From Dyella flagellata (GTDB lineage: Bacteria; Pseudomonadota; Gammaproteobacteria; Xanthomonadales; Rhodanobacteraceae), in contig NZ_BSOA01000036.1 in the NCBI RefSeq assembly GCF_030160275.1, positions 44,378 through 108,377 on the forward strand: 64,000 nucleotides of DNA, in the 5' to 3' direction. Numbering within the stretch: the first letter of the stretch is position 1; each line of letters begins with the position of its first letter. The position numbers were made by a program, and so were the translations under genes. Positions 1 through 9,253 of this stretch are shown here, one piece after another. The notes under the pieces were generated by a model. The model saw nothing but the letters and a program-made list of their open reading frames with translations, was not told the DNA's origin and made no database searches.

Positions 1-1
1 T

Positions 2-2254
<2,253 letters not shown>

Positions 2255-2276
2255 TACATTGCTGATGCGCAGGAAT

Positions 2277-2298
2277 AAGGGGCCTTCGGGCCCCTTTT
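2277..2298 (+). terminator. Intrinsic terminator after icd
   Basis: AAGGGGCC-TTCG-GGCCCCTT: an 8-bp GC-rich stem with a TTCG tetraloop followed by Ts, 22 bases after the icd stop. It is the clearest rho-independent terminator in the window. Confidence 0.9.
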
Positions 2299-2368
2299 GC
2301 GTTACGTCGCGAGGTAGCGGTTAACATTAGAATCGCCCAGAACGACCCATCATGCGGGAACTCTCACC

Positions 2369-3388
2369 ATGCGAGTTTCATTGGCCATAGGGTGCCTGGC
2401 TCTGCTAACAGCCGTGCAGGCATGGTCTCAGTCAACGCCCGCTTCGTCCAGCAGCGCGGCTCCCGGTGGTGACGCTACCGTCCTTCCGGCCGTTACCGTC
2501 ACTGGCGAGCAACCCGGTCCGGGATTGTGGAAGGTAAGCAAGGGCAATCACGTGATGTGGGTGCTTGGTACGCTCACGCCCTTGCCCAAAGGCATGGAGT
2601 GGCGCTCCAAGGAGGTCGAGCAAGCCATTGCGCGTTCGCAGGAAGTGCTGGAAGCGCCTTCGGCCGAAGTCAAAGTGGACGCTGGCTTTTTCGGTAAGCT
2701 GGTGCTGCTGCCCTCCGCCTATAGCGCGCGCAAGAATCCGGGTGGCGCCACGCTGCAGCAGATCCTGCCAGCGCAAATATACAGCCGTTGGGAAGCGGTC
2801 AAGCCGCAGTATTTTGGCAACGATCGCCGCGTCGAATCCTGGCGTCCGATCCTGGTGGCGTTGAAGCTTTACCAGAAGGCCTTGGAAAAATCAGGGCTCA
2901 CCGGCAAGAACGACATCAACAAAGCGGTGTTCAAGCTGGCCGACAAGCACGACGTGAAGCGCGTGCCGGTGAAATACAAGCTGGTGGTGGAGCATCCGCG
3001 CGAACTGCTGGATACCATCAAGCAGACCAACCTGCATGATGTCAGCTGTTTCAACCAGACGCTGGAAACGGTGCAGAACGACATGAGCCATTTGGCTGAG
3101 CGCGCCAATGCGTGGTCAACCGGCGACATCCAGTCGCTGCGCGGTTTTGCCCAAAACGACCGCTACCAATCCTGCCTGGTCGCGGTGCTCAATGCGGACT
3201 TTGCCGAGCAGATGGGATTGCATGACCTGCCCGAGCGCATGGAGCAGGCGTGGCTGCAGGCTGCGCAGATCGCATTGGCGGGCAACGCACAAACCTTTGC
3301 GGTGCTGCCGATGGAGCAAGTGCTATCCGCCGATGGCTACCTGGTTCATTTGCAGGCGCTTGGCTACACGGTCCAAGCGCCCGAGTGA
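2369..3388 (+). CDS. TraB/GumN family protein, exported
   Basis: 339 residues. An N-terminal signal peptide (hydrophobic residues about 3-18, cleavage probably after AWSQ) leads into a low-complexity Ser/Ala linker and then a TraB/GumN-like domain starting at about residue 51 (LWKVSKGNHVMWVLGTLTPLP). Family members are thought to be metal-dependent hydrolases with conserved GxxH motifs. Here the first motif reads GTLT, so the histidine is absent and metal-dependent activity is doubtful. The substrate is unknown. It is monocistronic, separated from icd by a terminator and converging on the aldo/keto reductase gene with a REP-like palindrome between them. Confidence 0.8.
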   Translation: MRVSLAIGCLALLTAVQAWSQSTPASSSSAAPGGDATVLPAVTVTGEQPGPGLWKVSKGNHVMWVLGTLTPLPKGMEWRSKEVEQAIARSQEVLEAPSAEVKVDAGFFGKLVLLPSAYSARKNPGGATLQQILPAQIYSRWEAVKPQYFGNDRRVESWRPILVALKLYQKALEKSGLTGKNDINKAVFKLADKHDVKRVPVKYKLVVEHPRELLDTIKQTNLHDVSCFNQTLETVQNDMSHLAERANAWSTGDIQSLRGFAQNDRYQSCLVAVLNADFAEQMGLHDLPERMEQAWLQAAQIALAGNAQTFAVLPMEQVLSADGYLVHLQALGYTVQAPE

Positions 3389-3390
3389 GC

Positions 3391-3416
3391 AGGTTGGGAT
3401 GGTCATCCCAACCTAC
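3391..3416. repeat. GTAG-headed REP-like palindrome, copy 1 (single unit)
   Basis: Perfect inverted repeat with 10-base arms AGGTTGGGAT / ATCCCAACCT around a GGTC loop. The GTAG head is at the right end, read on the minus strand. It lies between two convergent genes, and the TAG of its head is the stop codon of the aldo/keto reductase. Same family as the copies near 6.5, 7.6, 25.6, 45.1, 61.1 and 62.5 kb. Confidence 0.8.
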
Positions 3417-4363
3417 AATCCTGCACTGGCTCCGTTTAACGCCGTTATTTCCTCCGGCGTCAGCGAAAGCTCCAGGGCGCCAAGCAGTTCCCGCAACTGC
3501 TCCACAGAGGTGGCACTGACGATAGGGGCAGTGATACCGGGGCGCGCGATCTGCCACGCCAAGGCAATCTGTGACGGCGTCGCCTTATGGGCCGCGGCAA
3601 CTTCATCCAGGGCGCTCAGCACTTTCAAGCCTTGTGGAGTCAGGTACTTCTGCACCGCACCGCCGCGTACCTTGCTCTTGGCAAGATCGGTCGCGTCGCG
3701 GTACTTGCCGCTGAGGAAGCCGCTGGCCAGCGCGTAATAGGTGATCACGCCGACGTTTTCCTGGCGGACCAGTGGTTCGAGCTCACGCTCGTAGCCGCTG
3801 CGGCTGACGAGATTGTATTCGGGCTGCAGGCTTTCATAGCGAGGAAGCCCGTGTTCGCGGGAAATTTTCAAGGCTTCGGCAAAACGGTCGGCGGTGTAGT
3901 TGGAGGCGCCGATTACGCGCACTTTGCCTTCCTCGATCAGCCTGGCGAACGCGCCCAGCGTTTCGCTCAGCGGGACGTCGGCGTCGTCCTCGTGTGCCTG
4001 ATAAAGATCGATGTGATCCGTTTGCAGACGCTGCAGGGAAGCCTCGACCGCCTGCCGGATATTCAGCGGCGACAGGCCCCGATGCTCGACCCATTTGGCC
4101 ACTTTAGTGGCGATCAGCACCCGATCGCGCTTGCCGCTGCGCTTGAGCCATTTGCCGATAATGGTTTCCGACTCGCCGCCACGGTTGCCGGGCGCCCAGG
4201 CCGAGTACACGTCCGCGGTATCGATCAGGTTGACGCCGGCATCTGCGAATACATCCAGCAGTTCGAACGAGCGCGGCTCGTCCGCGCTCCAACCGAATGT
4301 GTTGCCGCCCAGGACGAGCGGTGCAATGGAGAGGGTGGAGCGACCTAGTTGGCGCAGTTGCAT
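3413..4363 (-). CDS. Aldo/keto reductase
   Basis: 316-residue NADPH-dependent oxidoreductase of the AKR superfamily (TIM barrel), YajO/Tas-like. The likely catalytic set is visible: Asp and Tyr in DTADVYS (about residues 53-59), Lys in IATKVAKW (about 84) and His in DLYQAHEDD (about 121). The ATG at 4363 was chosen because AGGxxGRS-type N-termini start MQLRQLG and GAGGA lies about 11 bases upstream; a TTG-initiated 31-residue extension to 4456 is possible but does not look like a conserved N-terminus. The stop codon TAG is contributed by a REP-like palindrome. Substrate unknown. Confidence 0.9.
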   Translation of the reverse strand: MQLRQLGRSTLSIAPLVLGGNTFGWSADEPRSFELLDVFADAGVNLIDTADVYSAWAPGNRGGESETIIGKWLKRSGKRDRVLIATKVAKWVEHRGLSPLNIRQAVEASLQRLQTDHIDLYQAHEDDADVPLSETLGAFARLIEEGKVRVIGASNYTADRFAEALKISREHGLPRYESLQPEYNLVSRSGYERELEPLVRQENVGVITYYALASGFLSGKYRDATDLAKSKVRGGAVQKYLTPQGLKVLSALDEVAAAHKATPSQIALAWQIARPGITAPIVSATSVEQLRELLGALELSLTPEEITALNGASAGL

Positions 4364-4452
4364 GGACTTTTGATCCTCAGCAGGGAAATGGGCGGCAAGC
4401 CGCGTCGCGGCGGTCCGCACTCCCTGTTGAGGTGGGTGCAAGCCTGCTTTAG

Positions 4453-4638
4453 TCAAGCGCAGCTTGCGCAGTCGCCGCGGGGGGCCTCAGGTAGTGGCAG
4501 CGGCAGCCGCGCCACGTCCACCTCGACTTTTGCGCGTGCCTTTTCGCGGCCGCAAGGCGATGCATCGACGTGCCAGCTCAGCGTGGACGGGGTTATATGG
4601 CCGTGAAGCAACAGCAAATCGACCCATGGCGAGCGCAT
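4453..4638 (-). CDS. Possible small protein, 61 residues, unknown function
   Basis: ATG preceded by CAGGA about 9 bases upstream. Third codon positions are GC-rich in the manner of the neighbouring genes. The product is MRSPWVDLLLLHGHITPSTL followed by a charged segment and a C-terminus with a Cys-x-x-Cys pair (CASC). It lies 90 bases upstream of and co-directional with the aldo/keto reductase, and divergent from the LysR gene, so it could be part of a LysR-controlled unit. No family was recognised. It may be a chance ORF. Confidence 0.4.
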   Translation of the reverse strand: MRSPWVDLLLLHGHITPSTLSWHVDASPCGREKARAKVEVDVARLPLPLPEAPRGDCASCA

Positions 4639-4665
4639 GGCGGCGAGTTCCTGGGAGAGAGAAGG

Positions 4666-4714
4666 TTGACACAAGCTATCGGCATAGACGTACAAGAAAA
4701 AGCGATATATTCGC
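4666..4714. promoter_or_regulatory. Divergent control region of the LysR gene
   Basis: A TTGACA hexamer at 4666-4671 and a short inverted repeat GCGA-TATAT-TCGC at 4702-4714 lie between the small minus-strand ORF and the LysR gene. LysR proteins usually bind such interrupted palindromes in divergent promoters. No confident -10 partner could be fixed. The rest of 4639-4739 holds nothing else I can identify. Confidence 0.35.
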
Positions 4715-4739
4715 AAGCCAGCTTTGAGGGAATTTCAAG

Positions 4740-5657
4740 ATGCTCCGGGTTCCGCTGAGTCTTTTGCAGCAATTCGTGCAGGTGGCGCGATTGGGCAATC
4801 TCTCTCGCGCTGCCGAACAGGCCAATCTTACGGTTAGCGCCCTGAGCCATCAGATGCGCCAACTGGAAGAGCGCCTGGAACGGCGCCTGTTCGAGCGCGG
4901 TCCGCGCGGTGTGACGCTGACGGTGGAAGGCTGCAGCCTGCTCGAGGCGGTCGGTGAGCACTTCGACGGCATCGAACACGCGCTGGCGCGTTACCGCCTG
5001 CGGCGCCACGATGCGCTGTCGCTCAGCGCCAGTCCCGGCGTCATTTCCAGCTGGCTGATGCCGCGGCTGCCGCGCCTGCTGGCGGCGCATCCGGAGCTGG
5101 AGCTGAATCTGCAATCCACCAACTTGCTGGTGAATTTCGAGCGTGAGGCGGTCGATGCTGCCGTGCGCTATGGCAAGGGCGAGTGGGAAGGCTTGCGTAG
5201 CGAATATCTGTTTGGCGAGTGGATTGCGCCGGTGGCGGCGCCTTCGCTGATCGAGCGTATGGCTGGCGCCGATCCGTTGGACCTGTCGCAGTGGCCGTTG
5301 ATCGGCGATCCCAATCGCAACAATCGCTGGATCGACTGGTTCGCACATTACGGCGGCGAGCCGCCGCATCGCTATGTCGCGCACGTGGATACGATCGACG
5401 CATTGCGCCAGGCCGCGCTGGAAGGACTGGGCGTGGCTCTCGGGCGCATGATCACGACCAAGTCGTGGATCGATGCGGGCCGGCTGGTGGTGCTGGGCGA
5501 TCGCTACCTGCCGGTGCCGGAGGCGTATCACCTGGTATATCCGCCGCGTTCGGAAGATCACCGCGGTATGGCGACGTTCCGCGGTTGGCTGCTGCAGGAG
5601 GCTGAGGCATATTGCCGGGAGATGCCGCAGCCGCAGCGAGGTGAGGCTGCGGTATAG
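4740..5657 (+). CDS. LysR-family transcriptional regulator (GcvA-like)
   Basis: 305 residues. The N-terminal winged HTH spans about residues 5-64 (FVQVARLGNLSRAAEQ, then ALSHQMRQLEERL), followed by a type 2 periplasmic-binding-like effector domain from about residue 90 to 290. The PLSLLQQFVQVARLGNLSRAAE start and overall layout resemble GcvA/TrpI-type LTTRs, which sense small molecules. GAGGGA lies 9-10 bases before the ATG. It is divergent from the small ORF and aldo/keto reductase genes, the standard geometry for an LTTR controlling its neighbour. The ligand is unknown. Confidence 0.9.
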   Translation: MLRVPLSLLQQFVQVARLGNLSRAAEQANLTVSALSHQMRQLEERLERRLFERGPRGVTLTVEGCSLLEAVGEHFDGIEHALARYRLRRHDALSLSASPGVISSWLMPRLPRLLAAHPELELNLQSTNLLVNFEREAVDAAVRYGKGEWEGLRSEYLFGEWIAPVAAPSLIERMAGADPLDLSQWPLIGDPNRNNRWIDWFAHYGGEPPHRYVAHVDTIDALRQAALEGLGVALGRMITTKSWIDAGRLVVLGDRYLPVPEAYHLVYPPRSEDHRGMATFRGWLLQEAEAYCREMPQPQRGEAAV

Positions 5658-5836
5658 CGAAGCCTTAGGTGCAGTTGAGCGCAGTTGTAGTCGCGACCCA
5701 CATGTCTCCAGTCCGAACGCGTCCGAGCAGCGCCGACGCGGTTACGGAGTTCTTGCACTTATCGTAAACTGCCGATGGCCGAGCATTATCCATCGGCCCT
5801 ACATTCCGTTTTCGTGGCACTTCATAAGGATTTCCT

Positions 5837-6499
5837 ATGCCAAGCACCGCCATCCTTGTCGACGGCGCTTTCTTTCTTGCTCGCTATCGCAAAGTGTGGG
5901 GCGATCGCGACGTCAACGATGCGCGCACCGTTGCCAAGACGCTGTTCGGCATGGCGTTGGAACACCTTAAGTCGCTGGATCGTCCCCGCGAAGCGCTTTA
6001 CCGCATCTTCTTCTACGACTGTCCGCCGCTGGAAAAAGTGCTGATCAAGCCGATCAGCGGCGAAAGCATCGATTATTCGCGCACCGGCGCCGCGGCTTTC
6101 CGCCGCGATCTGCATGACCAGCTGCGCCGCCAGCGCAAGATGGCGCTGCGCCTGGGCCGCCTGACCGACCGTGGCGAGTGGAAACTCAAACATCAGGCCT
6201 ATCAGCAGCTGCGCGACGAGTCGTTGTACTGGGACGAACTGACCGACGAGCATTTCGAGCCGGACATGCGCCAGACCCAGGTGGACATGAAGATCGGCAT
6301 CGACATCGCCGCGCTCGCCTACAAGAAGCAGGTGGACCAGATCGTGCTGGTGGCGGGCGACGCCGATTTCATCCCGGCGGCCAAGCTGGCCCGCTATGAG
6401 GGCATCGATTTCATCCTCGATCCGATGTGGCAAGGCATTGCGCCGGACCTACATGAGCACATCGATGGCCTGCAGTCGGTGTGTCCGCGGCCTTTCTGA
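5837..6499 (+). CDS. NYN-domain (PIN-like) protein, putative RNase
   Basis: 220 residues forming one NYN/LabA (DUF88) domain. The fold's acidic residues appear as VDGAFF near residue 8, DMKIGID near residue 151 and VLVAGDADFIPA near residue 172. NYN domains are PIN-like and often act as metal-dependent ribonucleases; the target here is unknown. AAGGA lies 6-7 bases before the ATG. It is flanked by 179 bases without a gene upstream and by a REP-like pair downstream, so it is probably monocistronic. Confidence 0.85.
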   Translation: MPSTAILVDGAFFLARYRKVWGDRDVNDARTVAKTLFGMALEHLKSLDRPREALYRIFFYDCPPLEKVLIKPISGESIDYSRTGAAAFRRDLHDQLRRQRKMALRLGRLTDRGEWKLKHQAYQQLRDESLYWDELTDEHFEPDMRQTQVDMKIGIDIAALAYKKQVDQIVLVAGDADFIPAAKLARYEGIDFILDPMWQGIAPDLHEHIDGLQSVCPRPF

Positions 6500-6514
6500 T
6501 CCACGGCACTGGCG

Positions 6515-6583
6515 CGTAGGCTGGGATGCCAATCCCAGCTTGCCTGGCGGCATCCCGATGCCGGGATCGTCATTCTTGCCCGG
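6515..6583. repeat. REP-like element, copy 2 (one intact and one decayed unit)
   Basis: Starts GTAGGCTGGGATGCCAATCC as an intact unit. The inverted partner at about 6560-6583 has decayed (GATGCCGGGATCGTCATTCT) and no longer ends in CCTAC. It lies 15 bases after the NYN gene stop. An incomplete pair like this suggests an old insertion. Confidence 0.7.
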
Positions 6584-6672
6584 TGCGCGATTCGTAAACT
6601 AATCGTAAAATGGCGACGCGCGCTGTACTACGCTTGCTGCAGGCTGCAGCGCATCCCTCATAAGGAGTCGTC

Positions 6673-7593
6673 ATGAAGACCCGCTTCGCCTTCGGATTGT
6701 CCGTCGCCCTGTTGCTTGCCGGCGTGGCTCACGCGCAACAGGCGGGGCAGGATCAGCCCACCGGCGACTTGGTCCCACCCACCAGCGCCAGCGACTTCAC
6801 CGCCGGCCAGCTCGACTCCGTGCTGGCCGGCTCCTGGCGTTCCGCCCCCAATAAGGCGCGCGACGTTTATCGGCATCCCAAGGCCACTCTGCAATTCTTT
6901 GGCTTGCAGCCGGACAAGACGGTGATCGAAATTACCCCCGGCGGCGGTTGGTACAGCGAGATCCTGGCGCCGGTGCTGCGCGATAACGGGCACTACATTG
7001 CGGCGGTCCCTGCAGGCAACGGTGCCGAGGAAAGGCAGGATGCCGACGCGTTGCGCGCGAAGTTCAAGGCCGACCCCGCCGAGTACGGCAAGGCCAGCGT
7101 CATCACCTTCAACCCCAAGGCGCCCGTGTTCGGGCCGCCCGGTTCGGCGGACATGGTGCTGACCTTCCGTAACGTGCACAACTGGGTGATGGCCGGGAAT
7201 GCCGAAGCCATGTTCAAGGCGTTCTATGCCGTGCTCAAAACCGGCGGCACGCTGGGCGTGGCGGAGCATCGCGCGGCGGCCGGGGCCACGCTCGATGCGG
7301 CCAAAGGCAGCGGTTACATGCCTACCGATTACGTGATCAAGCTGGCTACCGACGCGGGCTTCAAGCTGGACGGGCAGAGCGAGATCAACGCCAACCCCAA
7401 GGACACCAAGAATTATCCCAAGGGCGTGTGGACCCTGCCGCCCACCTTGGCCCGGGGTGATCAGGATCGCGACAAGTACCTGGCCATCGGCGAATCCGAT
7501 CGCATGACGCTGCGTTTCGTAAAGACCGGCGTCAACAAGGCACCGGCCGTCCCGGCGCCAACGGCCACCGTCGCCAATCCGGGCGCACACTGA
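6673..7593 (+). CDS. Exported class I SAM-methyltransferase-fold protein
   Basis: 306 residues. A clear Sec signal peptide (MKTRFAFGLSVALLLAGVAHA, cleavage near residue 21) precedes a class I methyltransferase domain: motif I is VIEITPGGGWYSEIL near residue 81, and later elements include ADMVLTFRNVHNW near 158. Similar exported methyltransferase-like proteins (COG4798 type) are known but unexplained, because S-adenosylmethionine is not expected in the periplasm. The C-terminus is a Pro/Ala/Val tail. AAGGAG sits 7 bases upstream of the ATG. A REP element lies on each side. Confidence 0.8.
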   Translation: MKTRFAFGLSVALLLAGVAHAQQAGQDQPTGDLVPPTSASDFTAGQLDSVLAGSWRSAPNKARDVYRHPKATLQFFGLQPDKTVIEITPGGGWYSEILAPVLRDNGHYIAAVPAGNGAEERQDADALRAKFKADPAEYGKASVITFNPKAPVFGPPGSADMVLTFRNVHNWVMAGNAEAMFKAFYAVLKTGGTLGVAEHRAAAGATLDAAKGSGYMPTDYVIKLATDAGFKLDGQSEINANPKDTKNYPKGVWTLPPTLARGDQDRDKYLAIGESDRMTLRFVKTGVNKAPAVPAPTATVANPGAH

Positions 7594-7597
7594 AACG

Positions 7598-7670
7598 GTA
7601 GGCTGGGATGACATTCCCAGCTCCGCCATGCATGCAACCCCGCCATGCTGGGATTGTCATCCCAGCCTAC
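7598..7670. repeat. REP-like inverted pair, copy 3
   Basis: Begins GTAGGCTGGGATGACATTCC and ends in the inverted unit ATTGTCATCCCAGCCTAC, separated by about 25 bases. It starts 4 bases after the methyltransferase stop and ends 14 bases before the rluE ATG, so it occupies almost the whole intergenic space and the rluE ribosome-binding region. Confidence 0.85.
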
Positions 7671-7684
7671 GATTTTCGTAGACC

Positions 7685-8221
7685 ATGCTCATTGCGCTGA
7701 ACAAGCCGTTCGGTGTGCTGTGCCAGTTCACCACCGATGACGGCCGTCCTACGCTGGCCGATTACGTGCGGCAAAAAGATGTCTATCCGGCCGGTCGCCT
7801 GGACCATGACAGTGAAGGCTTGTTGCTGTTGACCGACGATGGTGCACTCGCGCACCGTCTTACCGATCCAAAACACAAGCAGCCGAAAACCTACCTGGTG
7901 CAAGTCGATGGGGCGCTCACCGATGAGGCGGTGCAGGCTCTGCGCCAGGGTGTCCGATTGAACGACGGGCCGACCTTGCCGGCGCTTGCGGAGCATGCGC
8001 AAGCGCCGGCATGGTTGTGGCCACGCGATCCGCCGGTGCGTTTTCGCAAGAGCATTCCCACCAGCTGGCTGTCGATCACCTTGCGCGAAGGGCGCAATCG
8101 CCAGGTGCGCAGGATGACGGCGGCGGTGGGATTTCCGACCTTGCGGTTGATCCGCGTACGGATCGGCAACTATGCCCTGGATGGACTGGCGCCCGGCGCC
8201 ACGCGCGAGCTTTCGCGATGA
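7685..8221 (+). CDS. rluE: 23S rRNA pseudouridine synthase RluE
   Basis: 178 residues. Isomerises a uridine of 23S rRNA (U2457 in E. coli) to pseudouridine. The catalytic aspartate is D40 in [18 protein letters not shown]. Other RsuA/RluE-family blocks are LNKPFGV (5-11), [18 protein letters not shown] (about 116-133) and [12 protein letters not shown]. Close match in length and motifs to E. coli RluE without its N-terminal tail. No good Shine-Dalgarno is visible; a REP palindrome ends 14 bases before the ATG. It converges on tatD with a 29-base gap. Confidence 0.93.
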   Translation: MLIALNKPFGVLCQFTTDDGRPTLADYVRQKDVYPAGRLDHDSEGLLLLTDDGALAHRLTDPKHKQPKTYLVQVDGALTDEAVQALRQGVRLNDGPTLPALAEHAQAPAWLWPRDPPVRFRKSIPTSWLSITLREGRNRQVRRMTAAVGFPTLRLIRVRIGNYALDGLAPGATRELSR

Positions 8222-8250
8222 CCGGCGGCTTGGGGGGAGCCCCAGGCCAC

Positions 8251-9036
8251 TCAAATGCCGAAGAATGCCCGGGCCGCGGCGGTACTGTTTGCCGCCGTCA
8301 CTTCCGCCGGTTCGCCGCGATCGCGCGCAATCTCTTCGCAGATATGTCTGAGATACATCGGCTCGTTGCGCCGGTGGCTTGGTTGCGGGCGCACGGTACG
8401 CGGCAGCAGATACGGCGCGTCCGTTTCGATCAGTAGGCGGTCGGTCGGAATTTCCCGTACGAATTCACGCAGGTGGGTGCCGCGTCGCTCGTCGCAGATC
8501 CAGCCGGTGATACCGATGTGGCAATCCAGGGCGAGGTAGTCGTTGAGCGCGTCGCGCGTATCGGTAAAGCAGTGCACCACGACTGCCGGGACCTTGTCGC
8601 GATAGCGCTTGAGCAGGGCGAGGAAATCGTGATGCGCATCGCGCTGATGCAGGAAAACTGGCTTGCCGACTTCCACGGCGATCCGCCATTGCCGTTCGAA
8701 CACTTCCAGCTGCACGTCGCGCGGGGAATAGTTGCGGTGATAGTCCAGTCCGGCTTCGCCCACGGCGCGCACCTCCGGCATGCGAGCCAGCTCGCGCAGA
8801 TGCGCGTCGGTCAAATCGCTGTAATCGACCGCATGATGCGGATGCACGCCTACCGTAGCGTACAGAGTGCCGGGGCGGCGGCGGGCGAGCTCCAGGGCGT
8901 GGTCGCTACCGGCATGTGACGCACCGGTGACCACCATTTGAACCACCCCATGCGCCAGCGCGCGCTCCAGCACGGCATCGAAGTCATGCCGGAAAGATTC
9001 GTGGGTGAGGTTGGCGCCGATATCGACGAGCTGCAT
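8251..9036 (-). CDS. tatD: TatD family metal-dependent deoxyribonuclease
   Basis: 261 residues. TatD is a 3'-5' DNase of the amidohydrolase (TIM-barrel) fold. The N-terminus reads MQLVDIGANLTHESF, as in true TatD (DIGxNLT) rather than the HxH of YcfH. Metal ligands are seen in VGVHPHH, GEAGLDYHRN, VFLHQRDAH, VVVHCFTD and LIETDAPYLL. It is monocistronic here and divergent from the type II secretion operon. Unlike in E. coli it is not beside tatABC, which lies 39 kb away. Confidence 0.93.
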   Translation of the reverse strand: MQLVDIGANLTHESFRHDFDAVLERALAHGVVQMVVTGASHAGSDHALELARRRPGTLYATVGVHPHHAVDYSDLTDAHLRELARMPEVRAVGEAGLDYHRNYSPRDVQLEVFERQWRIAVEVGKPVFLHQRDAHHDFLALLKRYRDKVPAVVVHCFTDTRDALNDYLALDCHIGITGWICDERRGTHLREFVREIPTDRLLIETDAPYLLPRTVRPQPSHRRNEPMYLRHICEEIARDRGEPAEVTAANSTAAARAFFGI

Positions 9037-9156
9037 GGAGAACCCTTCAAAGCTTCCATTGTCTCATCGGTGAACGGCCCGATCCATGCCGGTGCCTGCG
9101 CCTTCACAGTCTCTTAGCACGTGAACACCGTCGCGAAGTTAGGCTCGCCAGCCCCT

Positions 9157-9174
9157 TTGGTGATGTGTTACCAA
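9157..9174. promoter_or_regulatory. Palindrome between tatD and gspE, operator candidate
   Basis: TTGGT-GATGTGTT-ACCAA is an inverted repeat with 5-base arms (7 with one mismatch), 80-97 bases before the gspE ATG in the divergent tatD/gspE gap. It could be an operator for the secretion operon. The binding protein is unknown. Confidence 0.3.
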
Positions 9175-9253
9175 TGGGAATCGCCTTTCAAAGCGCTGGG
9201 CGAAGCGGAAGACAGCCATTGTGATGAGTAGTAGAACCTTACGGGGTGAAACC

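Noticed and set aside
3413..4456. Longer aldo/keto reductase with a TTG start
   Set aside because: The added 31 residues are not conserved-looking and the ATG at 4363 has a better ribosome site and N-terminus.
9221..9253. Upstream GTG/ATG starts for gspE
   Set aside because: The ATG at 9254 has GGGGTG at the right distance and gives the usual N-terminus; the upstream starts have no such site.
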